The notes beneath the pieces are model-generated. The model worked only from the letters and a program-made list of their open reading frames with translations. It had not been told where the DNA came from and ran no database searches. Position numbers and translations under genes: made by a program. A stretch of 64,000 nucleotides of DNA from Muribaculaceae bacterium Isolate-037 (Harlan). Lineage in GTDB: Bacteria > Bacteroidota > Bacteroidia > Bacteroidales > Muribaculaceae. This document shows, piece after piece, positions 52,184 to 61,482 of the stretch (positions are counted from its first letter, which is position 1; the number at the start of each line of letters is the position of its first letter). The stretch is taken from the NCBI GenBank assembly GCA_003762615.1, contig RIAZ01000024.1:1-64000 (forward strand), given 5' to 3'.

Positions 52184-52835
52184 CAGAGAAATAAAACTAT
52201 CAGAAGCTATAATGTCTCATCCGAGTCTGTTGCCGGTGGTAGACCGACTGGGCATCAGACTCGGAGTGGGAGATGCCACCATCGGGGAGGTATGCGATGA
52301 TCGCGGCATAGACCCCGATTTTTTCCTTTCAGTGATCAATACGTTTCTCGATGAGGAGTATTTCCCGGTCAATGCGCGGGGCACGTTCACGATAGAGAAG
52401 ACAGTGGCGTATCTACGGAAAACGAATGCCTATTATCTGAGGGTGCAGCTTCCCAATATCGACCGCCATTTCAAGTCTCTTATCGACCGTAGCGGCGACG
52501 ACAACAATCTTGACATGCTCCGCACGTTTTATCAGGACATGAGGATGCAGATGACCGAGTCGTTGAGATATGACGATGAGGTGCTTTTCCCGGCATTGAG
52601 CAGCGGAAGGGTGGAGGTGTCGAGCGAATCTGCCGTGGCGGGCTACATGGAGGTGGAGGAGAAACTGCATGATCTTCTATATTTCTTTGTGGAGCATCTG
52701 CGTGGTAACTATGATGCCAATCTCTGCACTGCCGTGGTGAGTGCCGTGTTCTCGCTTGAGCGCGACCTTTGTCAAAATAATCGCATACGTAGCCGCATAC
52801 TGTTGCCATTGATTTCAGGAGCTACGGCATTTTAA
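52170..52835 (+). CDS. Hemerythrin-domain protein with N-terminal DUF542-like segment
   Basis: A 221-residue protein with an N-terminal ScdA/RIC-like segment (residues 1-70: MSHPSLLPVVDRLGIRLGVGD) and a hemerythrin-like four-helix bundle (about 80-210). RIC-type proteins use a di-iron site in nitrosative-stress repair. Only three histidines lie in the bundle (DRHF, LHDLL and EHLRG), and the usual HxxxE and HxxxH pairs are incomplete (RYDDEVLFP), so metal binding is doubtful. It lies 18 bp before a LuxR-type regulator gene, which suggests a sensor-regulator pair. Confidence 0.78.
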   Translation: MALYNREIKLSEAIMSHPSLLPVVDRLGIRLGVGDATIGEVCDDRGIDPDFFLSVINTFLDEEYFPVNARGTFTIEKTVAYLRKTNAYYLRVQLPNIDRHFKSLIDRSGDDNNLDMLRTFYQDMRMQMTESLRYDDEVLFPALSSGRVEVSSESAVAGYMEVEEKLHDLLYFFVEHLRGNYDANLCTAVVSAVFSLERDLCQNNRIRSRILLPLISGATAF

Positions 52836-52853
52836 GGATTAGATCTTCAAATC

Positions 52854-53399
52854 ATGAACAGCAGGCAACGCATAGCTCTCGTAGGACTCTCCACTTTGGA
52901 ATCATTGGGAATAAGATCCATTTTACGTGATGGATGGGATGGGACTGCGGAGTATTTCCCATCGTTTGAAGAATTTTATCCGTTTTCGGAAAAGATGGCG
53001 GGGTATATTGTGGCTGCCGATATTTTTATCTACAACATGGATTTTTTCCTTCCCAGGAAAATGAAGACACTTATCGTTGCACGCAATGTTGCGAACTGTG
53101 CCGACCATTCCGGACTGCTGATGCTGTCTGCCAAATCAGATGAGGCGGAGATAAAGGGTAAACTGAAGGAATTTCTCGCTCCGCAGGATGATGGCGACGA
53201 CACACGCGGAGATCTCTCGGCAAGGGAGATCGAAGTGCTAAGGCTGATAGCTGCCGGAAAGATAAATAAAGAGATAGCAGACGAACTCTGCATATCGGTC
53301 AACACCGTCATAACCCACAGAAAAAACTTGTCGTCAAAACTCAGAATAAAATCAGCCTCCGGATTATCACTATATGCAATGATGAACGGATTCATATAG
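52854..53399 (+). CDS. LuxR/GerE-type transcriptional regulator with degenerate receiver domain
   Basis: A 181-residue regulator. The C-terminus (about 120-181) is a LuxR helix-turn-helix: LSAREIEVLRLIAAGKINKEIADELCISVNTVITHRKNLSSKL. The N-terminal half has the size and beta-alpha rhythm of a response-regulator receiver (RIALVGLSTLES, ADIFIYNMDFF), but the acidic pocket and the phospho-accepting Asp are not in place (Asn where Asp is expected in FIYNMD). It probably works without phosphorylation, perhaps through the hemerythrin-like protein encoded just upstream. Confidence 0.83.
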   Translation: MNSRQRIALVGLSTLESLGIRSILRDGWDGTAEYFPSFEEFYPFSEKMAGYIVAADIFIYNMDFFLPRKMKTLIVARNVANCADHSGLLMLSAKSDEAEIKGKLKEFLAPQDDGDDTRGDLSAREIEVLRLIAAGKINKEIADELCISVNTVITHRKNLSSKLRIKSASGLSLYAMMNGFI

Positions 53400-53403
53400 C
53401 TAT

Positions 53404-53450
53404 CATGATATAACATGCTGAAAAATGATATAACATGATATATCATGTTG
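53404..53450. promoter_or_regulatory. Palindrome cluster upstream of the M16 peptidase
   Basis: AACATGATATATCATGTT (53432-53449) is a perfect 18-bp palindrome. The related phrases CATGATATAACATG (53404-53417) and ATGATATAACATG occur just before. The cluster sits 75-120 bp before the M16 start and just after the LuxR-type gene, so it could be a regulator site; this is inference. Confidence 0.5.
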
Positions 53451-53524
53451 CATCATGATACAACAAAAACAACAACGGAACAAAAAACCAACCAAAACCA
53501 AAATAACAACTAAATCTAACAATT

Positions 53525-56335
53525 ATGGTAAGAAAAGTCTTAAGCATAGCAATGTTCCTCATCGGAGTGCTGTGCATGAGTGCCCAGATGCCACAGCTGA
53601 CGCCTCTCCCGGTCAATCCGAAGGTGAAGCATGGCGTCTTGCCCAATGGCATGAGCTACTACATCATGCATAACGAGATGCCCAAGGAGAGGGCGAATTT
53701 CTATATCGCCCAGAAAGTTGGCTCCACACTTGAGGAGGAGAGCCAGCTCGGATTGGCACACTTCCTTGAGCACATGGCGTTCAACGGCACAACCAACTAT
53801 CCCGGCAAGAACCTGCTGAATTATCTTCAGGGGAAAGGTATACGTTTCGGTGCCGACATCAATGCCTACACGGCATTTGATGAGACAGTATATAATATCA
53901 ACAATGTGCCTACCACCGACAAGCCGCTTGTAGACAGCGTGCTCCTTGCCCTTCATGACTGGAGCGGCGAGATCCTTCTTGAAGAGGCTGAGATCGATGC
54001 CGAGCGTGGAGTGATCCAGGAGGAATGGCGTCAGCGCAACAATGCGCAGTTCCGTATGCTCATGTCGATTCTCCCTGAAATCTACAAGGAGTATCAGTAT
54101 CAGCAGTCGCCTATCGGCAAGATGGAGGTGGTCATGAACTTCAAGCCGGAGGTGCTCCGCGCATACTATAAGAAATGGTATCGTCCGGATCAGCAGGGTA
54201 TAGTCATCGTCGGTGATATTGATGCCGACGAGATGGAGAAAAAGGTGATCGATCTCTTTTCTAAAATACCGATGCCGGAGAATGCGGCAGAGCGCAAATA
54301 TCCCACGGTAAGCGACAATGATGAGCCCATCTACGTATCTTTCACAGATCCTGAGCTTCCGCAGCCACGCACAACTATCACCTTCAAGTCGGAGAAAATC
54401 CCCTTTGAGATGCGCAACACAGTCGAGATGTATATGCAGTCAAGCCTGTTGCAGTCGCTGATTTCATCTCTCATCAACAACCGTCTTGAGGAATTTTCAC
54501 ATGAGCCGTCATGCACGTATGCCGGTGCCGGTGTATATTTCGATGATTTCTATGTATCGAAGACTAAAGACTCGTTCAATATCGTGGTCATCCCCAAGAA
54601 AGGCACTCAGGCTGCTGTGGATGAGGTTATGAGAATCGTGACACGTGCCTGCAAGACAGGGTTCACCGAGTCGGAATACGACCGCGTGAAGGAGGAGGCT
54701 CTATCCCGTATGGAGAAGATCTACAATGAGCGCGATAAGACTGATAACGATGCGTTCGGCAATGAACTCTGCCGTCTCTTTATCGATAATGAACCGGCTC
54801 CCGGCATTGAGAAGGAGCTTGAGATCTGGAAGATGATGCTTCCGATGATTCCTCTTCAGGCAATCAATCAGGTTATTCAGCAGATCCTGACTCCCAACAA
54901 TATGGTGGTGGTGACCACAGAACCCCAGAAGGAGGGCTTCGAGGTGGTGTCTGAAGACGTCATGATCAAGACTGTCAAGGATGCCATGAATGCTGAATAT
55001 GAGGCATACGTGGATGAGACTATCACAGACCCTCTGATCGCTAATCTCCCGACTCCCGGCAAGATTGTTTCCGTAGAGGAGAACAATATCCTCGGTTTCA
55101 AGACCTATACGCTTTCAAACGGCGTGAAAGTAGTGGTGAAGTCTACAGATTTTGCAGGTGATGAGATCCTTATGGACGCATATCGTGAGGGTGGAAAGCG
55201 TTGCTTCGCAGAGTCACAGGCTGCAAATCTCGCGCTTATTGGAGTGGCGTATGAAAAATCAAAGAAGGGACCTTTTGATGCCAAGACACTGACGAAGTAT
55301 CTTTCCGGCAAACAGGTAAGTCTCGGCTTAGGCGTAAACACTTACACCGATATGCTTGAGGGATCATCTACAGTAAAGGATTTGAAGACGTTAATGGAAC
55401 TTATCTATACATCCTTTACAAATATTTCAACAGATCAGAGTGCTTACGATGTCTCTCTTGAATCGCTCAGACTTGCGTTCGCCAACGACAATAATAACCC
55501 TCAGAAGATATTCTTCGGAGAGGTGTCGAAGACAAGATACGGCAATAATCCTATGATGAACCGGATCACCACCGAGACTCTTGACAAGGCTAACTATCCT
55601 GAGATGGTGGATATGATTCATCAGCTTCTCTCGAATGCCGGTGACTATACGTTTATTTTCGTAGGCAATATTGATGAGACTACATTCAAGCCTCTCATGG
55701 AGCAGTATCTTGCCACACTTCCTGCCGCTGCACCTCGCAAGGCAAAAGTGATTACTGAGATAAAGACCCAGAGAGGCGACGTGATCAACGACTTCAAGCA
55801 GCCTATGGGCACACCTTCAACTTGGGTATATGATCTTTACGGAGACTCCAACGTGCCCTACAACATGGAGAATTCCGTGCTTGTCAGCATGATGGGGGAT
55901 ATCCTTGACAATATCTATACCGAGACGCTCCGCGAGGAGGAGGGTGGCACGTATGGTGCTTCCGTGAATGCAACTATAAACCCGAACAACGGCGAATGGA
56001 ATCTCATATATTTCTTCCAGACTAACAAAGACCAGCAGGATGCTCTCATCAAGCGTGCGCAGGATGAATACATGAAGCTGCTTAAAGATGGTGCTGATCC
56101 CGTGCAGTTCAACAAGGTGAAGGAAGCCATGATCAAGCAGGTGGAGATCAATATGGAGAAGAACAGCTACTGGATGAATGGAATCTTCTCTTATCTCCGT
56201 GGATATGATGATCTTACTAAAGAGAAGGCTACAATTGAGGGTATCACTCTTGACAAACTCAATTCATTCATGAAGACTGTCTACAACGGCAAAAACCGTA
56301 TCCAGGTGATAATGGAGGGTGTTCAGGCTGAGTGA
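53525..56335 (+). CDS. M16-family zinc metallopeptidase (pitrilysin-like)
   Basis: A 936-residue exported insulinase-type protease. A signal peptide (MVRKVLSIAMFLIGVLCMSA) precedes the catalytic domain with the inverted zinc motif HFLEH at residues 79-83 and a downstream Glu in the ERGVIQEEW region. The C-terminal half is the second, non-catalytic M16 domain (from about 530, ENNILGFKTYTLSNGVKVVVKS). The two domains in one chain make the closed clamshell of the family. It is probably periplasmic and degrades peptides. It may be controlled by the palindrome cluster upstream. Confidence 0.93.
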   Translation: MVRKVLSIAMFLIGVLCMSAQMPQLTPLPVNPKVKHGVLPNGMSYYIMHNEMPKERANFYIAQKVGSTLEEESQLGLAHFLEHMAFNGTTNYPGKNLLNYLQGKGIRFGADINAYTAFDETVYNINNVPTTDKPLVDSVLLALHDWSGEILLEEAEIDAERGVIQEEWRQRNNAQFRMLMSILPEIYKEYQYQQSPIGKMEVVMNFKPEVLRAYYKKWYRPDQQGIVIVGDIDADEMEKKVIDLFSKIPMPENAAERKYPTVSDNDEPIYVSFTDPELPQPRTTITFKSEKIPFEMRNTVEMYMQSSLLQSLISSLINNRLEEFSHEPSCTYAGAGVYFDDFYVSKTKDSFNIVVIPKKGTQAAVDEVMRIVTRACKTGFTESEYDRVKEEALSRMEKIYNERDKTDNDAFGNELCRLFIDNEPAPGIEKELEIWKMMLPMIPLQAINQVIQQILTPNNMVVVTTEPQKEGFEVVSEDVMIKTVKDAMNAEYEAYVDETITDPLIANLPTPGKIVSVEENNILGFKTYTLSNGVKVVVKSTDFAGDEILMDAYREGGKRCFAESQAANLALIGVAYEKSKKGPFDAKTLTKYLSGKQVSLGLGVNTYTDMLEGSSTVKDLKTLMELIYTSFTNISTDQSAYDVSLESLRLAFANDNNNPQKIFFGEVSKTRYGNNPMMNRITTETLDKANYPEMVDMIHQLLSNAGDYTFIFVGNIDETTFKPLMEQYLATLPAAAPRKAKVITEIKTQRGDVINDFKQPMGTPSTWVYDLYGDSNVPYNMENSVLVSMMGDILDNIYTETLREEEGGTYGASVNATINPNNGEWNLIYFFQTNKDQQDALIKRAQDEYMKLLKDGADPVQFNKVKEAMIKQVEINMEKNSYWMNGIFSYLRGYDDLTKEKATIEGITLDKLNSFMKTVYNGKNRIQVIMEGVQAE

Positions 56336-56377
56336 TAGTGCAAACTTTGCAGATAATCCAATCAGCGATTATATCTA

Positions 56378-56411
56378 AATAATGCCGGGCAATATGTCCG
56401 GCATTATTTTT
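56378..56411 (+). terminator. Terminator of the M16 gene
   Basis: AATAATGCCGG (56378-56388) pairs perfectly with CCGGCATTATT (56398-56408), followed by more Ts. It lies about 45 bp after the M16 stop. Confidence 0.9.
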
Positions 56412-56533
56412 GCAATATCCCGATTCCTATGAAACGGAGTTCTTTTTATGAAATGGAATTGTAAATTTTCTCCGGATGTTTTCAGAAAAGGTAGAAAATA
56501 GCTAAATTCGCATTCAAATATAATTTTTACTAC

Positions 56534-58675
56534 ATGAATAAATTTATCTTAGGGTCAATTACGGCGATGTCGCTGATGGCATTTGCCGATGAGGTGCAAG
56601 GGGGACACGTCAATCCGTTGCTGCACGTATCCGATGCGCCTTTTCAAGCTATCCCGTTTGACAAAATCTCTACGGATGATTATGAGAATGCCATATTGGA
56701 AGGCATTCGCCTTCACAATGAGGAGCTTGACAAGATAGCAAATGCTACCGACGCGCCTACGTTTGAAAATACGGTAGCTCCCCTCGATCGCTCCGGACGC
56801 CTGCTTAATGAGGCAGTGCTTGCACTGGGTAATCTTGATGCGGCACTCGGCGACACCGTTCTAATGAACATCATGACAAAGATGACGCCGATCATATCCG
56901 AGCATTCCACCAACATCCTTCTTAATGAGAATCTTTGGAAAAGGGTGAAGCACGTCTATGAGAATGAGTCGGAGCGTGCGGACCTCTCTCCGGAAGCGCG
57001 TCGTCTCATATCGGAGACCTATAGAAGTTTTGCAGAGAGTGGTGCGGATCTTCAGGGAGATGACCGCGACAAGTATCGCCGTCTGAGCACCGAATTGTCA
57101 GACCTTAACGTGCGGTTCAGCCAGAATGTCACAAACGATATGGCGAGTCCCGAGCGTCGTCTGTGGGTGAAGGAGGAGGATACTGCCGGATTGCCCGAAA
57201 GTATAAAGAAAGCGGCACGTGAGGTGGCGAAAGAGGCATTGGAGGCGGAAGATAAGGAGGACGATGGGTCTCTCTATCTTTTCACTGTGTTTGCCCCTTC
57301 ATATCGTCCGTTCATGACATACGCCGACAATAGGGAGTTGCGTGAGAAACTTTACAAACTTTATAATTCGCGCAACAACGGTGGAAAATACGACAATACG
57401 CAGATTCTTAAGGATATCGCCAACATACGCCTGGAGATAGCGCGTCTGATGGGTAAGAAGAATTTCGCGGAATATCATCTCCAGGGCACTATGGCGGCTA
57501 CTCCGGCGGCTGTAAACGGTCTGCTTGAGCAGCTGAGGGAGAGCTACACTGAGCCGATGAAGCGCGAGATTGCCGAGGTGCAGGATTTCGCACGCAGCAA
57601 GGTGGGTGATGATTTTGTGCTGATGCCGTGGGACTACAGCTATTGGTCGGATAAGCTGAAGAATGAGCGTTATGCCTTCAATGATGAGGATATGAAGCCG
57701 TATTTCGAATTAGAGAACACCATTGGCGGAGTCTTCGGTCTTGCCACACGTCTTTATGGCTATACTTTCAAGGAGAATAAGGATATACCGGTTTATCACC
57801 CCGATGTGAAGGCTTTCGAGGTATATGAGCGCGACGGCAGTATACTTGGAGTGCTGTATGCCGATTTCTTCTATCGTGCAGGAAAATCTCCGGGCGCATG
57901 GATGACGGAGTTCCGCACTGAGACTAAGGATGATGCCGGCAATCGCACGCTCCCGCTCATATCCATAGTATGCAATTTCTCAAAACCGATAGGTGATGAA
58001 CCTGTCCTGCTTACTCCCGATGAGGTGGAGACATTCCTTCACGAGTTTGGACATGCGCTTCATGGCTTGTCGGCACAGGCAACGTATGCCTCGTTGAGCG
58101 GTACCAATGTATATCATGATTTCGTTGAGCTGTTCTCGCAGTTTAATGAGAATTATCTGACGGAGAAAGAGTTTCTTGACGGTTTTGCCACCCATTACAA
58201 GACCGGTAAGAAGATGCCGAAGGATCTTCTGGATAAGTTCCTCCGTGCGCGTCAGTATGGCGCGGCGTATGCCTGTATGCGTCAGCTCGGATTCGGCTAT
58301 CTTGATATGGCATACCATACGATAGAGGAGCCTTTGCGAGCAAGTATGGACGGGGAGGCGTTTGAGAAGAGGGCACAGGATCCGGTGCGTGTGTTTGATG
58401 CAGTGGAGGGTAGCGTTATATCCCCCTCGTTCGGGCACATCTTCTCCGGCGGCTATGCAGCCGGATATTACGGCTACAAATGGGCGGAAGTGCTGGATGT
58501 GGATGCCTTCGCAGCCTTCAAGGAGCATGGAATCTTTGATAAGACCACTGCTGACAAGTTCAAGAAAATGCTTCAGAGCGGCGGCACGGTCGATCCGATG
58601 GACCTCTATAAGGAATTCCGAGGAAAAGAGCCGACGGTAGATGCCCTCCTCATCCGCGACGGCATAAGCAAATAA
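56534..58675 (+). CDS. M3-family metallopeptidase, dipeptidyl carboxypeptidase type
   Basis: A 713-residue peptidase of the M3A/Dcp type, releasing dipeptides from peptide C-termini. The zinc motif HEFGH is at residues 503-507 in ETFLHEFGHALHGLSAQATY, and other hallmarks are RPFMTYADNRELREKLY and SPSFGHIFSGGYAAGYYGYKWAEVLDVDAF. A short hydrophobic start (FILGSITAMSLMAFADE) may be a signal peptide. With the M16 gene it gives two adjacent peptidases, likely co-operating in peptide use, each with its own terminator. Confidence 0.93.
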   Translation: MNKFILGSITAMSLMAFADEVQGGHVNPLLHVSDAPFQAIPFDKISTDDYENAILEGIRLHNEELDKIANATDAPTFENTVAPLDRSGRLLNEAVLALGNLDAALGDTVLMNIMTKMTPIISEHSTNILLNENLWKRVKHVYENESERADLSPEARRLISETYRSFAESGADLQGDDRDKYRRLSTELSDLNVRFSQNVTNDMASPERRLWVKEEDTAGLPESIKKAAREVAKEALEAEDKEDDGSLYLFTVFAPSYRPFMTYADNRELREKLYKLYNSRNNGGKYDNTQILKDIANIRLEIARLMGKKNFAEYHLQGTMAATPAAVNGLLEQLRESYTEPMKREIAEVQDFARSKVGDDFVLMPWDYSYWSDKLKNERYAFNDEDMKPYFELENTIGGVFGLATRLYGYTFKENKDIPVYHPDVKAFEVYERDGSILGVLYADFFYRAGKSPGAWMTEFRTETKDDAGNRTLPLISIVCNFSKPIGDEPVLLTPDEVETFLHEFGHALHGLSAQATYASLSGTNVYHDFVELFSQFNENYLTEKEFLDGFATHYKTGKKMPKDLLDKFLRARQYGAAYACMRQLGFGYLDMAYHTIEEPLRASMDGEAFEKRAQDPVRVFDAVEGSVISPSFGHIFSGGYAAGYYGYKWAEVLDVDAFAAFKEHGIFDKTTADKFKKMLQSGGTVDPMDLYKEFRGKEPTVDALLIRDGISK

Positions 58676-58712
58676 AGAAGTTTTGACAATTTCAATACCT
58701 ACAGAAAAGAGC

Positions 58713-58752
58713 AATGGGATCCGGCTTTATGTGCCGAATCCCATTACTTTTT
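58713..58752. terminator. Bidirectional terminator between the M3 and DUF3943 genes
   Basis: AATGGGAT plus CCGGC pair with GCCG plus ATCCCATT, with one bulge, and a run of five Ts follows on the plus strand. It lies between convergent genes. Confidence 0.85.
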
Positions 58753-58861
58753 CGTATAATATAAGAAATGGAAAAAGGCTGCGTAAATTTAAACACAGCT
58801 TCAAGTTTGCATTATATGAGATAAATACATAATTAGGTTATTATATATACAAGTTTGATTG

Positions 58862-60481
58862 CTAAATTTTATACGTCAGCATCAACTGGAAATTCATTTG
58901 CTTGCTCTCTATACGGGGGAAATATGTGTACGAACCATTATAAACTGAAAAATCATAATTTGTCGTTCGGGTGTATAAATTAATTTGACCTGAAAGGTAA
59001 AGCCGCTCCAATAAACGATATCCTACACGTACCTGAAAATGATTGAATCCAGAATTTGACCCGTCTCCCTGAATGTTAACCGGCGAACCTTCTGGGGTCA
59101 GCGACCAGTCGTAATAAGGATCATACCCATGCCATGTATATAGCTTGTAGAACTGGTCTTTTATATCCATCAACAGTCGGCCATTAAAGAGAGAGCAATT
59201 TAGACCGGCTTTGACTGAAAAACCTGATCCCCAATTGTAGTTGCGGTGATAATCACGATAGAAGTCCGTAAGAATACCTCCCAATATTACGGCATTGACA
59301 TGGACAAATCCGTTCAGGACAACCCCGGTAGTTGGTTGGTATCGAGCCATCGTACCGGCACCAAGCGATGCCGGTGTGCCGAACTTATAAGGTACCACAC
59401 ATGGAGAAAGCTTGTTTGGACGATCAACCCTTTTTATAGTGTCGGAATCAAAAAAGTCAAAGTGCTGGTACATGCCGACCGACACGTTCAGATTCTTTTT
59501 GTCAAGTATCTCTTTTGACAACAGTCGGCCCACAATCTCGACACGGCTCAAAACAGGCTGAGTTTTGACAGCCTGCAACTCCAGGAAGAATGCGAACCAG
59601 TCATAGGGAGCTTTTGCATCCTCCGCATATCTGTCACCGTATTCAATGTCGATATCGGCAACCGCCCCGACTTTAGTCCCTCCGCCATTATTCATAGGTA
59701 TTAGACAACGTCCTCCAAGCGAGACATCCACGCTTATTGGAGGAATGCCGAAACGCCTGCCGCTTGTCGTTCTCTTTTTCCATGCGTCACCGGTAACAAT
59801 TCTGGTGAGTCCGCGCATAGGATTGACAAGGAAAGCGGCGAACTCCCTGCCGAAACGTTCACCTCCGGTGGCACGGTCATCGGTTATCATATCGGATGTG
59901 CGGTAGAGCACCTCACCTATGGCTGCACCTCCGATGGGAGTGGCAATAATGTCATTTGTCGACGGGTATTCACATTCCATGAACATCTCCCACATGGCGC
60001 TTCCACCTATGGCAAAAAGTTCCGACTGCCAGAAGTTGAAGCCATTTGACCTGCCGGCATTGAAAAAGAGCGAACCGTTATACGGATGGTCGAACATGTT
60101 GGTGTGCAGATGATCGTCGTCCCATTCAAAGCCATGTCTGAAGTTCTCCTTTATCGTGTTCCACGAGATATAGGCGTAATGGCCTTTCAACACATAGCGG
60201 TCAAAAGCCCATAACCCGATATTGAAGCCTACGGTCTCGGCTCCCGCCCGCCAGAAATTCTTTTTCTGATGGCGCACGACATCAACGCTGTCAGGCAAGG
60301 TTACCCGGCTAACAATCCTGCGGTCGCCAAAGCGCAATGCACCCGGCGAGTACACAGATCTGTATTCTTCTGATAATATTGTCTCCCCAGTTTCCATTAT
60401 AGTGTCATTCTGTGCGCCGGCATACAATGCTGACATGTGCGTAAGGACACAAAAGATGAGTATGCGATAAAAGTTGTTCAT
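58862..60481 (-). CDS. DUF3943-family outer-membrane protein
   Basis: A 539-residue exported protein of the DUF3943 family. A signal peptide (ILIFCVLTHMSALYAGAQ) is followed by the DUF3943 core (about 85-260: GFNIGLWAFDRYVLKGHYAYISWNTIKENFRHGFEWDDDHLHTNMF). The rest is rich in alternating beta-strand patterns and ends in an aromatic-hydrophobic strand (QMNFQLMLTYKI), typical of outer-membrane barrels. It lies 12 bp downstream of the DUF4249 gene in the same direction, so it may be part of that operon. The function is unknown. Confidence 0.8.
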   Translation of the reverse strand: MNNFYRILIFCVLTHMSALYAGAQNDTIMETGETILSEEYRSVYSPGALRFGDRRIVSRVTLPDSVDVVRHQKKNFWRAGAETVGFNIGLWAFDRYVLKGHYAYISWNTIKENFRHGFEWDDDHLHTNMFDHPYNGSLFFNAGRSNGFNFWQSELFAIGGSAMWEMFMECEYPSTNDIIATPIGGAAIGEVLYRTSDMITDDRATGGERFGREFAAFLVNPMRGLTRIVTGDAWKKRTTSGRRFGIPPISVDVSLGGRCLIPMNNGGGTKVGAVADIDIEYGDRYAEDAKAPYDWFAFFLELQAVKTQPVLSRVEIVGRLLSKEILDKKNLNVSVGMYQHFDFFDSDTIKRVDRPNKLSPCVVPYKFGTPASLGAGTMARYQPTTGVVLNGFVHVNAVILGGILTDFYRDYHRNYNWGSGFSVKAGLNCSLFNGRLLMDIKDQFYKLYTWHGYDPYYDWSLTPEGSPVNIQGDGSNSGFNHFQVRVGYRLLERLYLSGQINLYTRTTNYDFSVYNGSYTYFPRIESKQMNFQLMLTYKI

Positions 60482-60493
60482 GAGGTGGGTGTT

Positions 60494-61480
60494 TTATTGT
60501 TTCGGGAATGGTCCCACGATTTTCAATGCGTCGATCTCACTTTCCGCAGTGGTGTAGCAACCTAATATCCCGACACCTCCGCTTATGTTTGAATACACCT
60601 TGACCGGATCCGCGATCCCAAGATCTATCATGCCGCCTTGCAGACCCTTGTCGTTGGTACGGTTCATGAGAGCGCTGACCAGATAGTCGTAGTATGCCTT
60701 GGAGATAGCATGGAGCCGGAACCTGCGTTTCATCTGAGTCAGGTTCCATTGGAATGATCCCTTTGGCATCTGCACGATCTCTTTTACGGTGAGGGTATAT
60801 CTTTCCCCGTCGATCCCTTTGTCTGAGAACGGGAGACCGTATGGGGAGTATGGCTCCCATCCGGGCAGTGTGGCATGCACTTGGTTAGCCAACTGCTGGA
60901 AGACAAGCTCATGCGTGAAGTCACGTTCTCCCATCATTATGTCCTTGCGGGGATCCACTGCGTCCCATTGCAGGAAATAGTAGTCTCCATCCCCAATTGG
61001 ATCGGTAAACGTCACTCTATATGTGAACACGAAGTCACTGTTGGTGTAGATACTGACAGGTCCCTGACGTGACACCGTGACATCCTCTATCGACACGGAA
61101 TGAGGCATGATATCGGATGCGGTTATTGTCTTATCCATGAAGGTGGTGTGAAGACCAACCTCATCTCCGGGTCCTACCTTTACATCCGATATGTAGAGAT
61201 TCCTTTCCGTATCATAAGTCATGCCCTCTTTCTTCTCGGAATTGACAATTATATCTATGTCAAGCCCCTTGACGTATGTACGGTCATTATGGATGTCGGA
61301 AAAGAAATATGTGCGTGTGGCCATGACCTGAACGGTTGAATCGGGAGTTACAAGGGAATTTAGAGTAAGGAGATTTTCCCCGTCCTCATCCCTGTAGCTG
61401 TCCATATCAACCTCATGATAACAGGATATGAGCAGCATCGGAAGAACCGATATTGATGCGTATATGGATTTATTTCGCAT
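60494..61480 (-). CDS. DUF4249-family lipoprotein
   Basis: A 328-residue lipoprotein; the start at 61480 (MRNKSIYASISVLPMLLISC) gives a lipobox with Cys20, while an upstream in-frame start would add 25 residues with no signal character. DUF4249 proteins are common partners of TonB-dependent receptors in Bacteroidota. Conserved-looking phrases are DSTVQVMATRTYFFSD and YDYLVSALMNRTNDKG. It lies two bases after the receptor stop, so the pair is co-transcribed and probably forms an outer-membrane import complex of unknown substrate. Confidence 0.82.
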   Translation of the reverse strand: MRNKSIYASISVLPMLLISCYHEVDMDSYRDEDGENLLTLNSLVTPDSTVQVMATRTYFFSDIHNDRTYVKGLDIDIIVNSEKKEGMTYDTERNLYISDVKVGPGDEVGLHTTFMDKTITASDIMPHSVSIEDVTVSRQGPVSIYTNSDFVFTYRVTFTDPIGDGDYYFLQWDAVDPRKDIMMGERDFTHELVFQQLANQVHATLPGWEPYSPYGLPFSDKGIDGERYTLTVKEIVQMPKGSFQWNLTQMKRRFRLHAISKAYYDYLVSALMNRTNDKGLQGGMIDLGIADPVKVYSNISGGVGILGCYTTAESEIDALKIVGPFPKQ

Positions 61481-61482
61481 AA

